A stretch of 64,000 nucleotides of DNA. Origin: JADFMN01 sp964529975. Lineage in GTDB: Bacteria; Armatimonadota; Fimbriimonadia; Fimbriimonadales; Fimbriimonadaceae. Below, piece after piece: positions 53,416-62,845 of this stretch (position 1 is the first letter of the stretch; every line of letters starts with the position of its first letter). Under the pieces are notes generated by a model. That model did not search any database. It saw only the letters and a program-made list of their open reading frames with translations, and was not told the DNA's origin. The position numbers and the translations under genes were made by a program. The DNA lies in assembly GCA_964529975.1 (NCBI GenBank), contig CAZGXW010000001.1, positions 57,858-121,857 of the forward strand, in the 5' to 3' direction.

Positions 53416-54363
53416 CTACCTCGGGACGACCTGGGCGTCGACCAGTCCGCCAAGGACTTGCTCGACGGTCAAGCCCTCGATCTCGGCCTCGGGGCGCAGG
53501 AGGACGCGGTGCCGCATGACGGGCAGCGCTAGTTCCTTCACGTCGTCAGGGATGACGAAGTCCCTGTCCCGGATGGCGGCGAGCGCCTTTGCTCCGGCGA
53601 CCAACGCCAGCCCCGCACGCGGCGAGGCGCCGACGAGGATGTCATGGCTCCCTCTCGTGCTGCTGACGATCTCGTAGATGTAGTTGAAGATCTTTTCCTC
53701 GACGCGGACTTTGTTTATCTCTTGGCGGACCGCCCGCAAGACGTCCGCGCTGATCACCTTCTGGACGCCCGCATCCTCGAGGGCTTGGGCGCGAAACCCC
53801 TGGTCGAACCTGCGGAGTACACCGACCTCTTGTTCTGGCGTGGGGTAGTCGAGGACCACCTTCAACAAAAACCTGTCCTGCTGGGCCTCAGGCAGCGGAT
53901 ACGTGCCCTCGAACTCGATCGGGTTCTGGGTCGCGAACACGATGAACGGGAACGGGAGCGGATAGCGAACGCCGTCGATGGTCGCCTGGCGCTCCTCCAT
54001 CGCCTCCAGCAACGCCGCCTGGGTCTTGGGTGGGGTCCGGTTGATCTCGTCGGCGAGGAGCACGGCCGTGAAGACCGGGCCTTGCCGGAGTTTGAACGTG
54101 ACCTCCTTTGGGTCGAAGACGTTGGTGCCGATCACGTCGCTCGGCATGAGGTCCGGCGTGAACTGGATGCGTGTGAACTCGAGGTCAAGGACGTGCGACA
54201 TCGTTCGCACGAGGAGGGTCTTGGCCAACCCAGGGACGCCCTCCAGCAGGACGTGGCCGTCGGCAAAAAAAGCGACGAGCGCGTACTCTACTGCGCGCTC
54301 CTGACCGACGACCGCCTTGGCGACCTCGCCGCGGACCCTTGCCGCAGCATCTGATGCCCTCAT
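53416..54363 (-). CDS. MoxR family AAA+ ATPase
   Basis: A 315-aa chaperone-type ATPase. Walker A is EGVPGLAKTLL (Lys48); Walker B is LLADEINR near residue 109; FATQNPIEFEGTYPLPEAQQ is split over sensor 1 and the following loop. MoxR proteins usually work with VWA-domain proteins encoded next to them; none is visible here, where the downstream gene is a GT4. The ATG at 54363 follows TAGGAT by 7 nt; the frame is open to 54951 without homology. Confidence 0.92.
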   Translation of the reverse strand: MRASDAAARVRGEVAKAVVGQERAVEYALVAFFADGHVLLEGVPGLAKTLLVRTMSHVLDLEFTRIQFTPDLMPSDVIGTNVFDPKEVTFKLRQGPVFTAVLLADEINRTPPKTQAALLEAMEERQATIDGVRYPLPFPFIVFATQNPIEFEGTYPLPEAQQDRFLLKVVLDYPTPEQEVGVLRRFDQGFRAQALEDAGVQKVISADVLRAVRQEINKVRVEEKIFNYIYEIVSSTRGSHDILVGASPRAGLALVAGAKALAAIRDRDFVIPDDVKELALPVMRHRVLLRPEAEIEGLTVEQVLGGLVDAQVVPR

Positions 54364-54370
54364 TCGGCGA

Positions 54371-54376
54371 ATCCTA
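54371..54376 (-). promoter_or_regulatory. TANNNT box 7 nt before the moxR gene
   Basis: TAGGAT, then TCGCCGA, then ATG on the minus strand. GAGG just upstream could instead serve a different start. Confidence 0.4.
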
Positions 54377-54418
54377 CCTCGCAGGTTCGCCGGGTCTTCC
54401 TGGAACCTGCCCGAACGG

Positions 54419-54424
54419 TACAAT
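54419..54424 (+). promoter_or_regulatory. Possible -10 box for the SecD-P1-like operon
   Basis: TACAAT lies 42 nt before the ATG at 54467, leaving a leader of about 35 nt with GAGG close to the start. It would drive the 54.5-59.4 kb run. Confidence 0.4.
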
Positions 54425-54466
54425 GTTGGTCTGGAACAGACGGCGCATGGCCGTTTCCGAGGTTCC

Positions 54467-55579
54467 ATGAAGATCCGGGGATCCCACAAGTTCGTCGCGG
54501 GCGTCATCCTGCTCATCGCGGTCATCGTGCTGGGTTGGAAGGCGTACGCGGTGCTGCGCCTGAAGGACGTCAAACTCGACCCGGTCACCCCCGGACGCGT
54601 GAATATCGTCGCGGTCTCGCCACAAGCTGGATACAAGATCATCGTCGCCAACCAGATCGCGTACCTGGCCAAGGTGGACGGGGACCTGGAGGTCGGCGAG
54701 ATGGACGTGAGCAACGAGGACGTGAGCGGCGCCAGCCGCCTTCCTTTGCGCGAACTCATGCAGACGATGCAGGGCGACGAGAAGGCCCTCGGCGTGCTGG
54801 TCATGAAGTTGAACGACTGGGAAGACGTCAACTTGAATGCAAAGGTCTGGCGTGCGGAAGACATCCAGAAGGTGCTCGACGGCGACGCCGAGCTCGGGGC
54901 GAGGCTGGTCAAAGACCTGAACGTCGGGCTCGACGGCGTTCCGTTGGACACCTTCGACCAGAACGCGATCTACAACGGGATCGTGATCGACAGTCCGGTC
55001 ACTGTGGACGTGATGGTGGGCGGAACAAAGAAGACCTTGGTCGGGCGCGTCCAAGAGGGCTATCAACCGACGTTCGCCTCACAGGTAGAAGGACGCCTGA
55101 GAGACAAGTTCAACCCGAGCGTCGAGGTCGTCACGGGCATATACGCGGAGGTTGCCAGGCCGATCCTTGAGCAAGGCAAGGGCGAAGACGTCCGTCGGAC
55201 GCTCGCCAGCAGGATCGATGCAAAGAGGCTCGCCGATCTGACCCACAAGCCGAAGCAGGTCCTCGACAACACCATTGTGCTGATGAACGAGGGCCACATC
55301 ACCCAGGCCACTTATACGAACTACGAAGTCGGCAAGAACGAGACGTCGAACGACGTGTCGATCGGACTCACCGATCCAGGTCGGATGCGGCTTTGGAAGT
55401 ACAGCCACGACAACAAGGGCTTCCAACTGCTCTTCATCGTCGACACAATTGCAATCGCCGCTCCGAGGATCACTACGGAACTGGCCGAAAGCAACATCAC
55501 AATCCGGCGCGTGCCCTCGGAAGACCTAGTTGCCGACGCCGTCGCACTTTTGAACGAGATTATCACGGAGAAACCATGA
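54467..55579 (+). CDS. Single-pass membrane protein with a SecD-P1-like C-terminal region
   Basis: A 370-aa protein: one N-terminal helix (about 10-28), then an extracytoplasmic domain. Residues about 300-365 (VSIGLTDPGRMRLW, LFIVDTIAIAAPRI, DAVALLN) follow the pattern of the SecD P1 head (ELxxEGxxRF, xxVLDGxVISAPxI). The rest matches nothing I know, and there are no SecD-type multiple helices. GAGG lies 5 nt before the ATG. It overlaps the next gene by 4 nt (ATGA). Function unknown; an envelope role is inferred. Confidence 0.55.
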   Translation: MKIRGSHKFVAGVILLIAVIVLGWKAYAVLRLKDVKLDPVTPGRVNIVAVSPQAGYKIIVANQIAYLAKVDGDLEVGEMDVSNEDVSGASRLPLRELMQTMQGDEKALGVLVMKLNDWEDVNLNAKVWRAEDIQKVLDGDAELGARLVKDLNVGLDGVPLDTFDQNAIYNGIVIDSPVTVDVMVGGTKKTLVGRVQEGYQPTFASQVEGRLRDKFNPSVEVVTGIYAEVARPILEQGKGEDVRRTLASRIDAKRLADLTHKPKQVLDNTIVLMNEGHITQATYTNYEVGKNETSNDVSIGLTDPGRMRLWKYSHDNKGFQLLFIVDTIAIAAPRITTELAESNITIRRVPSEDLVADAVALLNEIITEKP

Positions 55580-56259
55580 ACTTCACCCACTGCACTTGTG
55601 CGCTTGCCATTGTCCTCGTCCTCGCTGGATGCGGGTCTGGCGAATCGTATTCGCCAAAGAAGACAGAGAACATCACCCCCGTCAAACTCGCCGCAGGCGA
55701 GGAGAAATCCATGCTTCCGATCAAGGAGGGCGCCCAGTGGGTGTACACCTCTGAGGCGAACGGGAAGAAGGACGAGATCACCCTGCGCGCCACGAACGTT
55801 CGGAGCGATGGGGACGGGACGGCCGCGACCTTCGACACGACCAACGCCGAAGGCACGAAACTCGCCCTCGACATGAAGGTCGACTCGACCGGCGTTTACC
55901 AACTGACGACGATGACGGGCAAGCCCTACACGCCTGCCCAACCACTCATCCTGTTCCCGCTTGACAAGGCGACGAAGGAATTCACGCTCACCGGGCCCTA
56001 TCCCATAGATGGCGAAGGAACCATGAAGGTCTCAGTGAAGTACCTAGGCACGCAAGAGGTCGACACGGACATGGAGCGCATGTCGGCCTTCGCAGTAGAA
56101 TCGTTGACGACTTGGACGAGCGCGGACGGCCCGTGCAGTTCGCACGCCGTGACCTGGTGGGTACCGGGAATCGGGTTCGTTCGTCAAAGACAGGAGATCA
56201 CAACGCCCAAGGGCAATGCGGTCGTCCTGATGAAATTGAAGTCTTATTCGGCAAACTAG
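55576..56259 (+). CDS. Exported lipoprotein, first of a tandem family
   Basis: A 227-aa lipoprotein with lipobox VLAGC (Cys19). The mature part starts after a linker with IKEGAQWVYTSEA and ends with WWVPGIGFVRQRQE. The opening (G-W-Y) and the late GxGxV signature recur in the next three genes. No enzyme motif is visible. ATGA overlap with the SecD-P1-like gene; the next gene begins directly after its stop. Confidence 0.65.
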   Translation: MNFTHCTCALAIVLVLAGCGSGESYSPKKTENITPVKLAAGEEKSMLPIKEGAQWVYTSEANGKKDEITLRATNVRSDGDGTAATFDTTNAEGTKLALDMKVDSTGVYQLTTMTGKPYTPAQPLILFPLDKATKEFTLTGPYPIDGEGTMKVSVKYLGTQEVDTDMERMSAFAVESLTTWTSADGPCSSHAVTWWVPGIGFVRQRQEITTPKGNAVVLMKLKSYSAN

Positions 56260-57003
56260 GTGCAGTCTGTGAAGAACCTCCGCTATCTGATCCCGTTCGT
56301 CCTCGCCGCTTCGGTCCTTGGTTGCTCGGGCGACAAGCCCAAAGCCGAGGATCCGAAGGTGCCGCCCGTCACGTCGGGTACGGATCCTGCGCCGGTCGTC
56401 GTCCCGGACGCTCTGAAGACGGCCGCCTACGAGTACAAGGGCCTTGAAGACCCTAAGATGCTCACCTATACGGCGCAGTTGAACCCAGAGCTCGGCCCGG
56501 AGGACGGCACGGAGACCGCGATCCTCAAGGAGATCAAGGACGGCAACGCCATCTACAACGTCGAGCGGACGGGCTCGCTCAGCCTGCTCGGAACGGACAC
56601 GCTCGAACTTTCGCCCGCGGGCGTGAGCATGACTGCGAGCAGCCGCGGCGTGTTGGACAAGCCCTCCCTGGAACTCCCTGCAGACATCGCGGTCGGCAAG
56701 GAATGGGCGAGCACCTCGAACATGGAGATGGGCAGCAAGAAGTTTTCTGCTGACTCCACGTTCAAGGTCGTCCGCGAAGAAAAAGTCACGACCGAGGCCG
56801 GCACGTTCGACTGCCTGGTCATCACATCGAGCATGAAGGCCACGATCTCAGGTTCCACGATCGCGAGCGAGAACGGCGTCGCCACCACCGAACTGACCGC
56901 CTATTACGCTAAGGGCGTGGGAATGGTCAAGATGGACGCGACGACCAAGAAGCCCGACAAGACCACCCACAAGTTCACCATCGTGCTCAAAAAGATAGGA
57001 TAA
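56260..57003 (+). CDS. Exported lipoprotein, second of a tandem family
   Basis: A 247-aa lipoprotein: signal helix 9-21, lipobox SVLGC (Cys22), then a proline-rich linker to about residue 50. The core ends with the TEAGTFDCLVITSS and YYAKGVGMVKMDATTKK segments that resemble its neighbours. The GTG start abuts the preceding TAG; GTG at 56269 is an alternative. Function unknown. Confidence 0.65.
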   Translation: MQSVKNLRYLIPFVLAASVLGCSGDKPKAEDPKVPPVTSGTDPAPVVVPDALKTAAYEYKGLEDPKMLTYTAQLNPELGPEDGTETAILKEIKDGNAIYNVERTGSLSLLGTDTLELSPAGVSMTASSRGVLDKPSLELPADIAVGKEWASTSNMEMGSKKFSADSTFKVVREEKVTTEAGTFDCLVITSSMKATISGSTIASENGVATTELTAYYAKGVGMVKMDATTKKPDKTTHKFTIVLKKIG

Positions 57004-57010
57004 TGGGCTT

Positions 57011-57616
57011 ATGGTCGCCCTGATCGCCGCCGCCCTGCTGGCCCCTGAGGGGATCAGCGACTACTTCCCTATGAACCCGGGAGACACGTGGGTCTACAAG
57101 GAGGTGACCGACAAGTTCGAGGTCAGGACCACGGACAAGGTCGGCGATCCGATCGAGAAGGACGGTTACAAACTCTTCCCTGTCATCACTTCGCGCGATG
57201 ATAAAGAACTCGATCGCGTCTACTACCGCCTTGGAGAGGGCGAGATTCTAGTGGCGGCCTTCAAAGAAAAGGAGACGCTGCTAGCTCCGTACCCGATCTT
57301 GCGCAGCCCTGAACTTGGCAGCAAGTGGACCCACAAGGGCGAGACCTTCATGGAGGGCGCCCTGACCGACTTGACGCTAGAAGGCAGCGTGCGCAAGTCT
57401 GGGTCGGCGGAGTTCAAAGGGCAGAAGGTCGACACCCTCGAGGTTAGGCTAGAAGCCACAGTTATGGAGAGTTTCGGCACTCCGTACAAGGTCACGCAAG
57501 TAGCCACGTATGGGAAAGGCATCGGGCTCCTGAAGATGGAATCGACGACGAAACTTCCGAAGCGGACCGTCAAGATGACAAGGAGCCTGGTCGAGTACCG
57601 ACCGAAGGCGCTTTGA
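57011..57616 (+). CDS. Exported protein, third of a tandem family
   Basis: A 201-aa protein with a very short hydrophobic start (MVALIAAALLA), barely long enough for a signal peptide, and no lipobox. The body has DYFPMNPGDTWVYKEVTD and YGKGIGLLKMESTTKLPK, which line up with the previous protein's YAKGVGMVKMDATTKKP. It starts 7 bases after its neighbour and overlaps the next gene (TTGA). Function unknown. Confidence 0.6.
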   Translation: MVALIAAALLAPEGISDYFPMNPGDTWVYKEVTDKFEVRTTDKVGDPIEKDGYKLFPVITSRDDKELDRVYYRLGEGEILVAAFKEKETLLAPYPILRSPELGSKWTHKGETFMEGALTDLTLEGSVRKSGSAEFKGQKVDTLEVRLEATVMESFGTPYKVTQVATYGKGIGLLKMESTTKLPKRTVKMTRSLVEYRPKAL

Positions 57617-58260
57617 AGCACGTGTTCCGAGTCAATCCCGTCGTATTGTCGAGTGGAGCGGCGTTCTTCGTCGCGCTCGGAATCCTCGGTTGCCTGAAGG
57701 CAAGCGGGCAACAATCGGACGTCGCGAAAAGGTACGCGACTCTCAATGAACTCCAGCCGCAGTCCGTCCCGTACCAAGGCGCCTACTTGATCTTTGGCGG
57801 CGTGCCAGTCGAAACGAAGGTGCGGACTGAGAGCAACGACGGCAAGACGACTTTGTTCTTCGAGTCCAATGGAGCGGTCCTCGACGAAGAGCGCTATGCG
57901 CACGACGAGACGACGTTCCGGTACCTTGGCAACCAGGACGAGGGCTTTGAGCCCGGAATCACTCTCCTGCGGTTCCCCTTCGACGTCGGCGAAGAGTGGA
58001 CTTGGAGCGGCACCTATCGGCTCGGCCCCGAATCTAGGAAGGCAGAAGCGACCTGCAAGTCTTCAAGCCAGCGTTTGAACACCGTCGCCGGCGAGTTCGC
58101 CACAGTGAGGATCGCCGTCGAACTTAAGATCGAGTCTGGGGCAAAGGATCCTGTCACGCAGAAACTGACGTTTTGGTTCGCGCCAAAGCGCGGAGTCGTC
58201 AGGCGCGAGTTCCAGTACAGCACGACTCGCGAACCGATGCCGATCAAGAACGAGCCATGA
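57613..58260 (+). CDS. Exported lipoprotein, fourth of a tandem family
   Basis: A 215-aa lipoprotein with lipobox GILGC (Cys27). The core has FPFDVGEEWTWSGTY, NTVAGEFATVRIAVEL and FWFAPKRGVVRREF, the same three landmarks in the same order as its neighbours. The TTG start overlaps the preceding stop; its own stop overlaps the RodA-like gene (ATGA), so its translation is tied to that of the SEDS protein. Function unknown. Confidence 0.65.
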   Translation: MKHVFRVNPVVLSSGAAFFVALGILGCLKASGQQSDVAKRYATLNELQPQSVPYQGAYLIFGGVPVETKVRTESNDGKTTLFFESNGAVLDEERYAHDETTFRYLGNQDEGFEPGITLLRFPFDVGEEWTWSGTYRLGPESRKAEATCKSSSQRLNTVAGEFATVRIAVELKIESGAKDPVTQKLTFWFAPKRGVVRREFQYSTTREPMPIKNEP

Positions 58261-59357
58261 TTCGAACGGTCAGCCGCGGCTTCTCACCGAGCGAGACGGG
58301 CCGCGAAGGCGGCCTGGACATCCGGTTGATCGCGGCGGCGTCCACCCTGCTCTTCTTCGGTCTGGCGTCCCTTTACAGCATCGATTACAGCCGTGACACG
58401 GGCTGGTTCAGCAAGCAATTGTTCTTGGCGGTCCTTGGGGTCGTCCCGTTCTTCCTCTTTCTGAAGGTGCCAAGCGAGTTTTGGCACCGGGCTGCGACTC
58501 CCCTCTACATCTTCAACTTGATCCTCTTGCTCGCGGTGCAGTTCGTGGGGTCATCATCGGGCGGAGCACAACGCTGGCTGGACTTGAAGGTGATCCAGTT
58601 CCAGCCGTCGGAGTTCAGCAAGGTTGCTCTCGCGCTGACACTCGCGGCGTTCTACGCGAACAGGGCCGAGGACATGAGGAAGCCTTCGACGTTTCTTCTC
58701 GGGCTGCTGCACCTCCTTCCGCCTCTGTTGCTCGTGTTCAAACAGCCGCACCTTGGGGGAACGCTGACCTTGATGGCCGTTTGGTTCGCAGTGACGGTCG
58801 TCGCTGGCGTGCCTTGGAGGTTTCTCGGCGTCTTTGCAATCGTCGCCTCAGTCTTGGCCTTCGGCGCGTGGAAGGCCCCTAACGTGCTGACCGATGAGCA
58901 GAGGAGTCGCGTCCTCGGATTCATCTATCCAGATCCCAAGGGGGACGGGTACCAGCAGACTCGCGCACTTGTCGCTCTCGGCTCGGGCGGCGCGTTTGGG
59001 ACGGGCTACCTGAAGGGAGAGTTGAAGGCCGCGGGCTCGGTCCCCGAACAGCAGACGGACTTCGTGTTCTCAGTCATCGGCGAGGAAGGTGGGCTGTTTG
59101 GGCTGTCGTTGATGATGGCGGCGTTCGGCTATTTCTTCTATCGAGGATGGAGTTCGACGTTGCGGGCAGAGTCGTACTTTAAGCGTCTGGCGAGCGTGGG
59201 AATCTTGGCGGCGCTTGCCTTCCACTTCGTCGCCAATGTGGGCATGAACCTCATGATGCTGCCCGTCGTGGGCCTGTGGCTGCCTTTCGTCAGTTACGGC
59301 GGCACTGCTCTGTGGATGTGTATGGCTGCGGTTGGATTCTTCGCTTCGGACCGATAG
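58257..59357 (+). CDS. rodA: SEDS peptidoglycan glycosyltransferase, RodA/FtsW family
   Basis: Polymerises glycan strands from lipid II (366 aa, 10 helices). The active region SVPEQQTDFVFSVIGEEGGL holds the essential Asp. The late FVSYGGTALW is the family signature, and FKQPHLGGTLTL marks the central loop. Length and the missing long N-terminus favour RodA over FtsW. The cognate PBP is not in the window. The start overlaps the lipoprotein gene (ATGA). Confidence 0.88.
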   Translation: MIRTVSRGFSPSETGREGGLDIRLIAAASTLLFFGLASLYSIDYSRDTGWFSKQLFLAVLGVVPFFLFLKVPSEFWHRAATPLYIFNLILLLAVQFVGSSSGGAQRWLDLKVIQFQPSEFSKVALALTLAAFYANRAEDMRKPSTFLLGLLHLLPPLLLVFKQPHLGGTLTLMAVWFAVTVVAGVPWRFLGVFAIVASVLAFGAWKAPNVLTDEQRSRVLGFIYPDPKGDGYQQTRALVALGSGGAFGTGYLKGELKAAGSVPEQQTDFVFSVIGEEGGLFGLSLMMAAFGYFFYRGWSSTLRAESYFKRLASVGILAALAFHFVANVGMNLMMLPVVGLWLPFVSYGGTALWMCMAAVGFFASDR

Positions 59358-59423
59358 GGCCGGACTTGCACAGAACAGACCGTTTCAGGCGTCTCTTGGG
59401 TTACGGCTTGGCCTGAGTTCCGC

Positions 59424-59429
59424 TATACT
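59424..59429 (+). promoter_or_regulatory. Possible -10 box for ftsK
   Basis: TATACT lies 36 nt before the ATG, in the 108-base gap after rodA. A GAGCAGG lies just before the start codon. Confidence 0.45.
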
Positions 59430-59465
59430 GGATGCAGGCCAAGGATAGGCCGTACCCAGAGCAGG

Positions 59466-61661
59466 ATGCCAGAGACGACCCGTACTGCCCCCCGCAATGG
59501 CTCTAAGAACGCGCCAGAGCCCTCTCACCGGACGCACGACGCCGCCGGAATAGCCCTTCTCGCCGTCTCTACGGTGCTTCTGATCGCCCTGCTTGCTGGC
59601 AACGGGGGTCTGCTGGGAGACGGGCTCATTGCCTTCTTTAGGACGCTCTTCGGAACGGGCGCCTGGGTGGTGCCTGTGGCGACCGCGGTCGCTGGGGTGG
59701 CACTCCTTGCTGGCCGCGCCCGAGTCGGCGTGAGCCGGATCTCTTGGGGAGCGACATTGGTGTTCCTCGGCTTGTCCGGAGCGCTCGCGCGCGGGCTCGA
59801 GGGCGACTACTTTGACCCACGGCTGGTCGAGACCTCGGGCGGATATGTCGGCGCGGTGATCGCATGGGCGCTATCCAGCCTCTTGGGTGGGGGCAAGGTC
59901 GTCGGCATCGTGGCGATGGTCGCTATCGGGGTCGTCCTTTGCATGGACGCACCGGTGCGCAACCTGATCGCAAAGGTGCGCGAGATGGTCGAGGCCCATA
60001 AGTCTGCTAAGGAGACGCCTGCCGTTGCCAAGGCCGTCGTCAAGAAAAAGCCGAACAAGACCCTAGCCGTCGTCAAAGAACGCGCGCCTGTCGTCGATGA
60101 CGAGCCGGACACCGCCGAGTTGGTGGAACCCCCAAAGACGAAGGACAAGCAGATCCAACTCGACTTCGAGAACGAGCAGTCCCGCGGCGAGTATGTGCTC
60201 CCGCCCCTCTCGCTACTTGCCGAGCCTCCCGCTGCGAACAAGAAATCGCCAAAGGACATCCAGAACAACATCGAGATCCTCGAGGCGACGCTCGAGCAGT
60301 TCGGCATCGACGCCAACGTGAACGACGTGACCACCGGGCCAACGATCACGAGGTATGAGATCCAACTAGGCCCCGGCATCAAGGTCAGCCGTATCACGGG
60401 GCTGGCGGATAACATCGCCATGAACCTTGCGGCCTCGCACGTTCGCGTTGAGGCGCCGATTCCCGGCAAAAACGCGATCGGCGTCGAGGTCCCGACGAGT
60501 GTCCGGAGCATGGTCACTCTTCGCGAGATGGCCGAAAGCCTCGAGTTCCACGAGAACGCCTCTCCCTTGCGCGTCGCGCTCGGCAAAGACGTCAGCGGCA
60601 ACGCGGTTTACGCCGATTTGACCAGGATGCCGCACCTGTTGATCGGAGGAGCGACGAACAGCGGAAAGTCGATCTGCCTTGCGGGCCTGATCATGTCGCT
60701 GATCATTCGCAACACCCCCAAGGAACTTAGGATGGTCATGATCGATCCGAAGCGCGTCGAGCTGACGCTCTTTGAGGGCCTTCCCCACTTGATGTATCCC
60801 GTCGTGAAGGACGTCAAGGAGGCTCCAGGCGTGCTCCGCGCCGTGTGGCGCGAGATGGACCGGCGCTACGACAAGTTTAGCGAACGCGGCGTCCGCAACA
60901 TCGACGGCTGGAACACCAAGTGCTCGCCGGAGGAGAAGATGCCTTATCTCGTCGTGATCATCGACGAGTTGGCCGACCTCATGATCCAGGCTGCGAACGA
61001 AGTCGAGACGTCGATCTGCCGCCTTGCCCAACTCGCCCGCGCGACGGGGATCCACCTCGTCATCGCGACCCAGCGGCCCAGCGTCGACGTTATCACGGGC
61101 ACGATCAAGGCGAACATCTCGTCCCGCATCGCCTTCTCAGTGTCTTCACAGATCGACTCGCGCACGATCATCGACCAGGCAGGAGCCGAGAAACTGATCG
61201 GTCGAGGCGACATGCTGTTCCTACCCATCGACGCGGTCAAGCCGGTCCGAGTGCAAGGCTGCTACATGAGCGAGCGGGAGATCGAGCAAGTCTGCACGTT
61301 CTGGCGAGACCAGGAAAAGCCTCATTACACGCTCACCCCGATAAAGGCCGTGATCGAGGAGAAAGAGGGCCGGATGCGCGACGACGAGGACGACGATCCC
61401 CTGTGGGAAGAGGCCGTCCGCTGGTGCGTCGACCGCGGCCAAGCCTCGACGTCCATGCTCCAACGCAAGTTCTCCATTGGCTTCCAGCGTGCCTCGCGCC
61501 TGCTGGACATGATGGAGGAGAGAAAGATCGTCGGCGAGCGTGACGGGCCAAGACCTCGTGAAGTCTTGATGAACCACCAGGAGGTCGATCTGCTGTTCGG
61601 CGGCTCGGGCGACCTCTCACCCGTGCCAGACGGCGCGTACCTCGGCGACGACGACGAGTGA
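59466..61661 (+). CDS. ftsK: DNA translocase FtsK/SpoIIIE
   Basis: Pumps chromosomal DNA through the closing septum (731 aa, near SpoIIIE size). Four membrane helices lie at 28-165. A charged linker follows (165-260), then the alpha and beta motor domains. Walker A is GGATNSGKS (Lys401; Asn in place of the usual Gly) and Walker B VVIIDELADLM. The winged-helix gamma domain is at about 655-725 (QRKFSIGFQRASRLLDMMEE). It ends 1 base before the convergent AlkZ-like gene's stop. Confidence 0.96.
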   Translation: MPETTRTAPRNGSKNAPEPSHRTHDAAGIALLAVSTVLLIALLAGNGGLLGDGLIAFFRTLFGTGAWVVPVATAVAGVALLAGRARVGVSRISWGATLVFLGLSGALARGLEGDYFDPRLVETSGGYVGAVIAWALSSLLGGGKVVGIVAMVAIGVVLCMDAPVRNLIAKVREMVEAHKSAKETPAVAKAVVKKKPNKTLAVVKERAPVVDDEPDTAELVEPPKTKDKQIQLDFENEQSRGEYVLPPLSLLAEPPAANKKSPKDIQNNIEILEATLEQFGIDANVNDVTTGPTITRYEIQLGPGIKVSRITGLADNIAMNLAASHVRVEAPIPGKNAIGVEVPTSVRSMVTLREMAESLEFHENASPLRVALGKDVSGNAVYADLTRMPHLLIGGATNSGKSICLAGLIMSLIIRNTPKELRMVMIDPKRVELTLFEGLPHLMYPVVKDVKEAPGVLRAVWREMDRRYDKFSERGVRNIDGWNTKCSPEEKMPYLVVIIDELADLMIQAANEVETSICRLAQLARATGIHLVIATQRPSVDVITGTIKANISSRIAFSVSSQIDSRTIIDQAGAEKLIGRGDMLFLPIDAVKPVRVQGCYMSEREIEQVCTFWRDQEKPHYTLTPIKAVIEEKEGRMRDDEDDDPLWEEAVRWCVDRGQASTSMLQRKFSIGFQRASRLLDMMEERKIVGERDGPRPREVLMNHQEVDLLFGGSGDLSPVPDGAYLGDDDE

Positions 61662-61662
61662 C

Positions 61663-62838
61663 CTACTTCAGCGAGTCGACGCGGGGTTGGCGGCTCTCTG
61701 GGCTGTCGAGGCTGAACGAACGCGCGTCGCCAAGCGATTGCACGAACTCCTCCATCCTCTTGACCGCCTTCTTCATCGCCGGGTCGGGCTTTCCGAACGC
61801 CTTCCAAACGATCGACCCGGACGAGACTTCGTATTCCCAGAATCCGACGACTTGGCCACGGTCGAGGATGAGGTGGTGAGGCATGTCTGAGAACGAACTC
61901 AGTTCCCTTGCGCCTTTCTCACCAAATGCCTTGCGCTTCAAGTCCTTGGCGTCGACGAGACTTTGCATCGATCGACCAAGCAGGACGATGGAGTCAAGGT
62001 CTGCCGTGAGCACGTATTGTGGCAACTTGGGCGCCCTGAACGACTTGAACGCGTCGAGGTCCTTTGCGTGGATGAGGAGACCATCTTCGAGTTCGACGAG
62101 TTTCAAAGGCGCGACCGCATCCTTGGCTGCCTTCACCCCAAGGCCGCTGAACCACTGGAACTGTGCGAGCGTCGCGGGCCCGATCCAAGACCAGTACTTC
62201 TTGGCCAGCAGTGCGTAAGCCTCTTCCTTGTCGATCTTGGACTTCTTCATGGGCGAGTCCTTCCAAAGGACGTAGGCATAGCGCTGCTGGTCGAGTCGCT
62301 CGTCGAGCGGCACCCGCCTGATCTCACCGTGTGACTGCAGAAAGCCGAGTGCAAGCGGAAGCGATGTCGTCTGTCCGCGCTTCTTGCCCTCGTCGCCGAA
62401 ACTGCGCACGGCCCCGCCGACCGCGTCTTTGATCGCGCGCGGATCCATCGGCTGGTCGCCCAAGACCTTGAGCACGCTGACGCAAAGCCTCTCGTGCTCC
62501 TTGTCCGTGTAGCCTAGGTGCTTCTTTGCCGTATTGATCGCGCTCTGCTCGCTGAAGCCTTGACCGACGGTCAGGCCCAGCGCAAACTCGCTTGCAGGCA
62601 GGAAGTACGTGCATCCCCTCGCGCTGGGGAGTTCGTGTATCTGCAGCCTCTTGACTGCCTCCTCAGAAGCCTTCTGGCTCGTGCCTGCCCTCGCGAAAAG
62701 CGTGAGGTAGGGATTGGCCCCGCCGACAGAGCGCGCCCAACCCACACGCTCAAGCACCTTCACCGGGCTCGCTCCGTCCAGCGAGCCGTCCAAGCCTTGT
62801 CTATGCGCCCACCAGGCACGGAGGTGTGAGGGGTCCAT
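61663..62838 (-). CDS. Winged-helix protein, AlkZ/YcaQ-like
   Basis: A 391-aa protein of the HTH_42 family, which includes DNA glycosylases that unhook interstrand crosslinks (AlkZ, YcaQ). It opens with LRAWWAHRQGLDG and has ARGCTYFLPASEF and AYALLAKKYWSWIGPATLAQF in the order seen in that family. The C-terminal third ends with ILDRGQVVGFWEY. The catalytic QxQ/QxD motif cannot be placed with confidence, so it may be a non-catalytic relative. TACAAT lies 7 nt before the ATG. Confidence 0.7.
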   Translation of the reverse strand: MDPSHLRAWWAHRQGLDGSLDGASPVKVLERVGWARSVGGANPYLTLFARAGTSQKASEEAVKRLQIHELPSARGCTYFLPASEFALGLTVGQGFSEQSAINTAKKHLGYTDKEHERLCVSVLKVLGDQPMDPRAIKDAVGGAVRSFGDEGKKRGQTTSLPLALGFLQSHGEIRRVPLDERLDQQRYAYVLWKDSPMKKSKIDKEEAYALLAKKYWSWIGPATLAQFQWFSGLGVKAAKDAVAPLKLVELEDGLLIHAKDLDAFKSFRAPKLPQYVLTADLDSIVLLGRSMQSLVDAKDLKRKAFGEKGARELSSFSDMPHHLILDRGQVVGFWEYEVSSGSIVWKAFGKPDPAMKKAVKRMEEFVQSLGDARSFSLDSPESRQPRVDSLK

Positions 62839-62845
62839 GCGAACG

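Noticed and set aside
53416..54951. moxR start at 54951
   Set aside because: The region beyond 54363 overlaps the SecD-P1-like gene on the other strand and has no MoxR homology; the ATG at 54363 begins the conserved domain.
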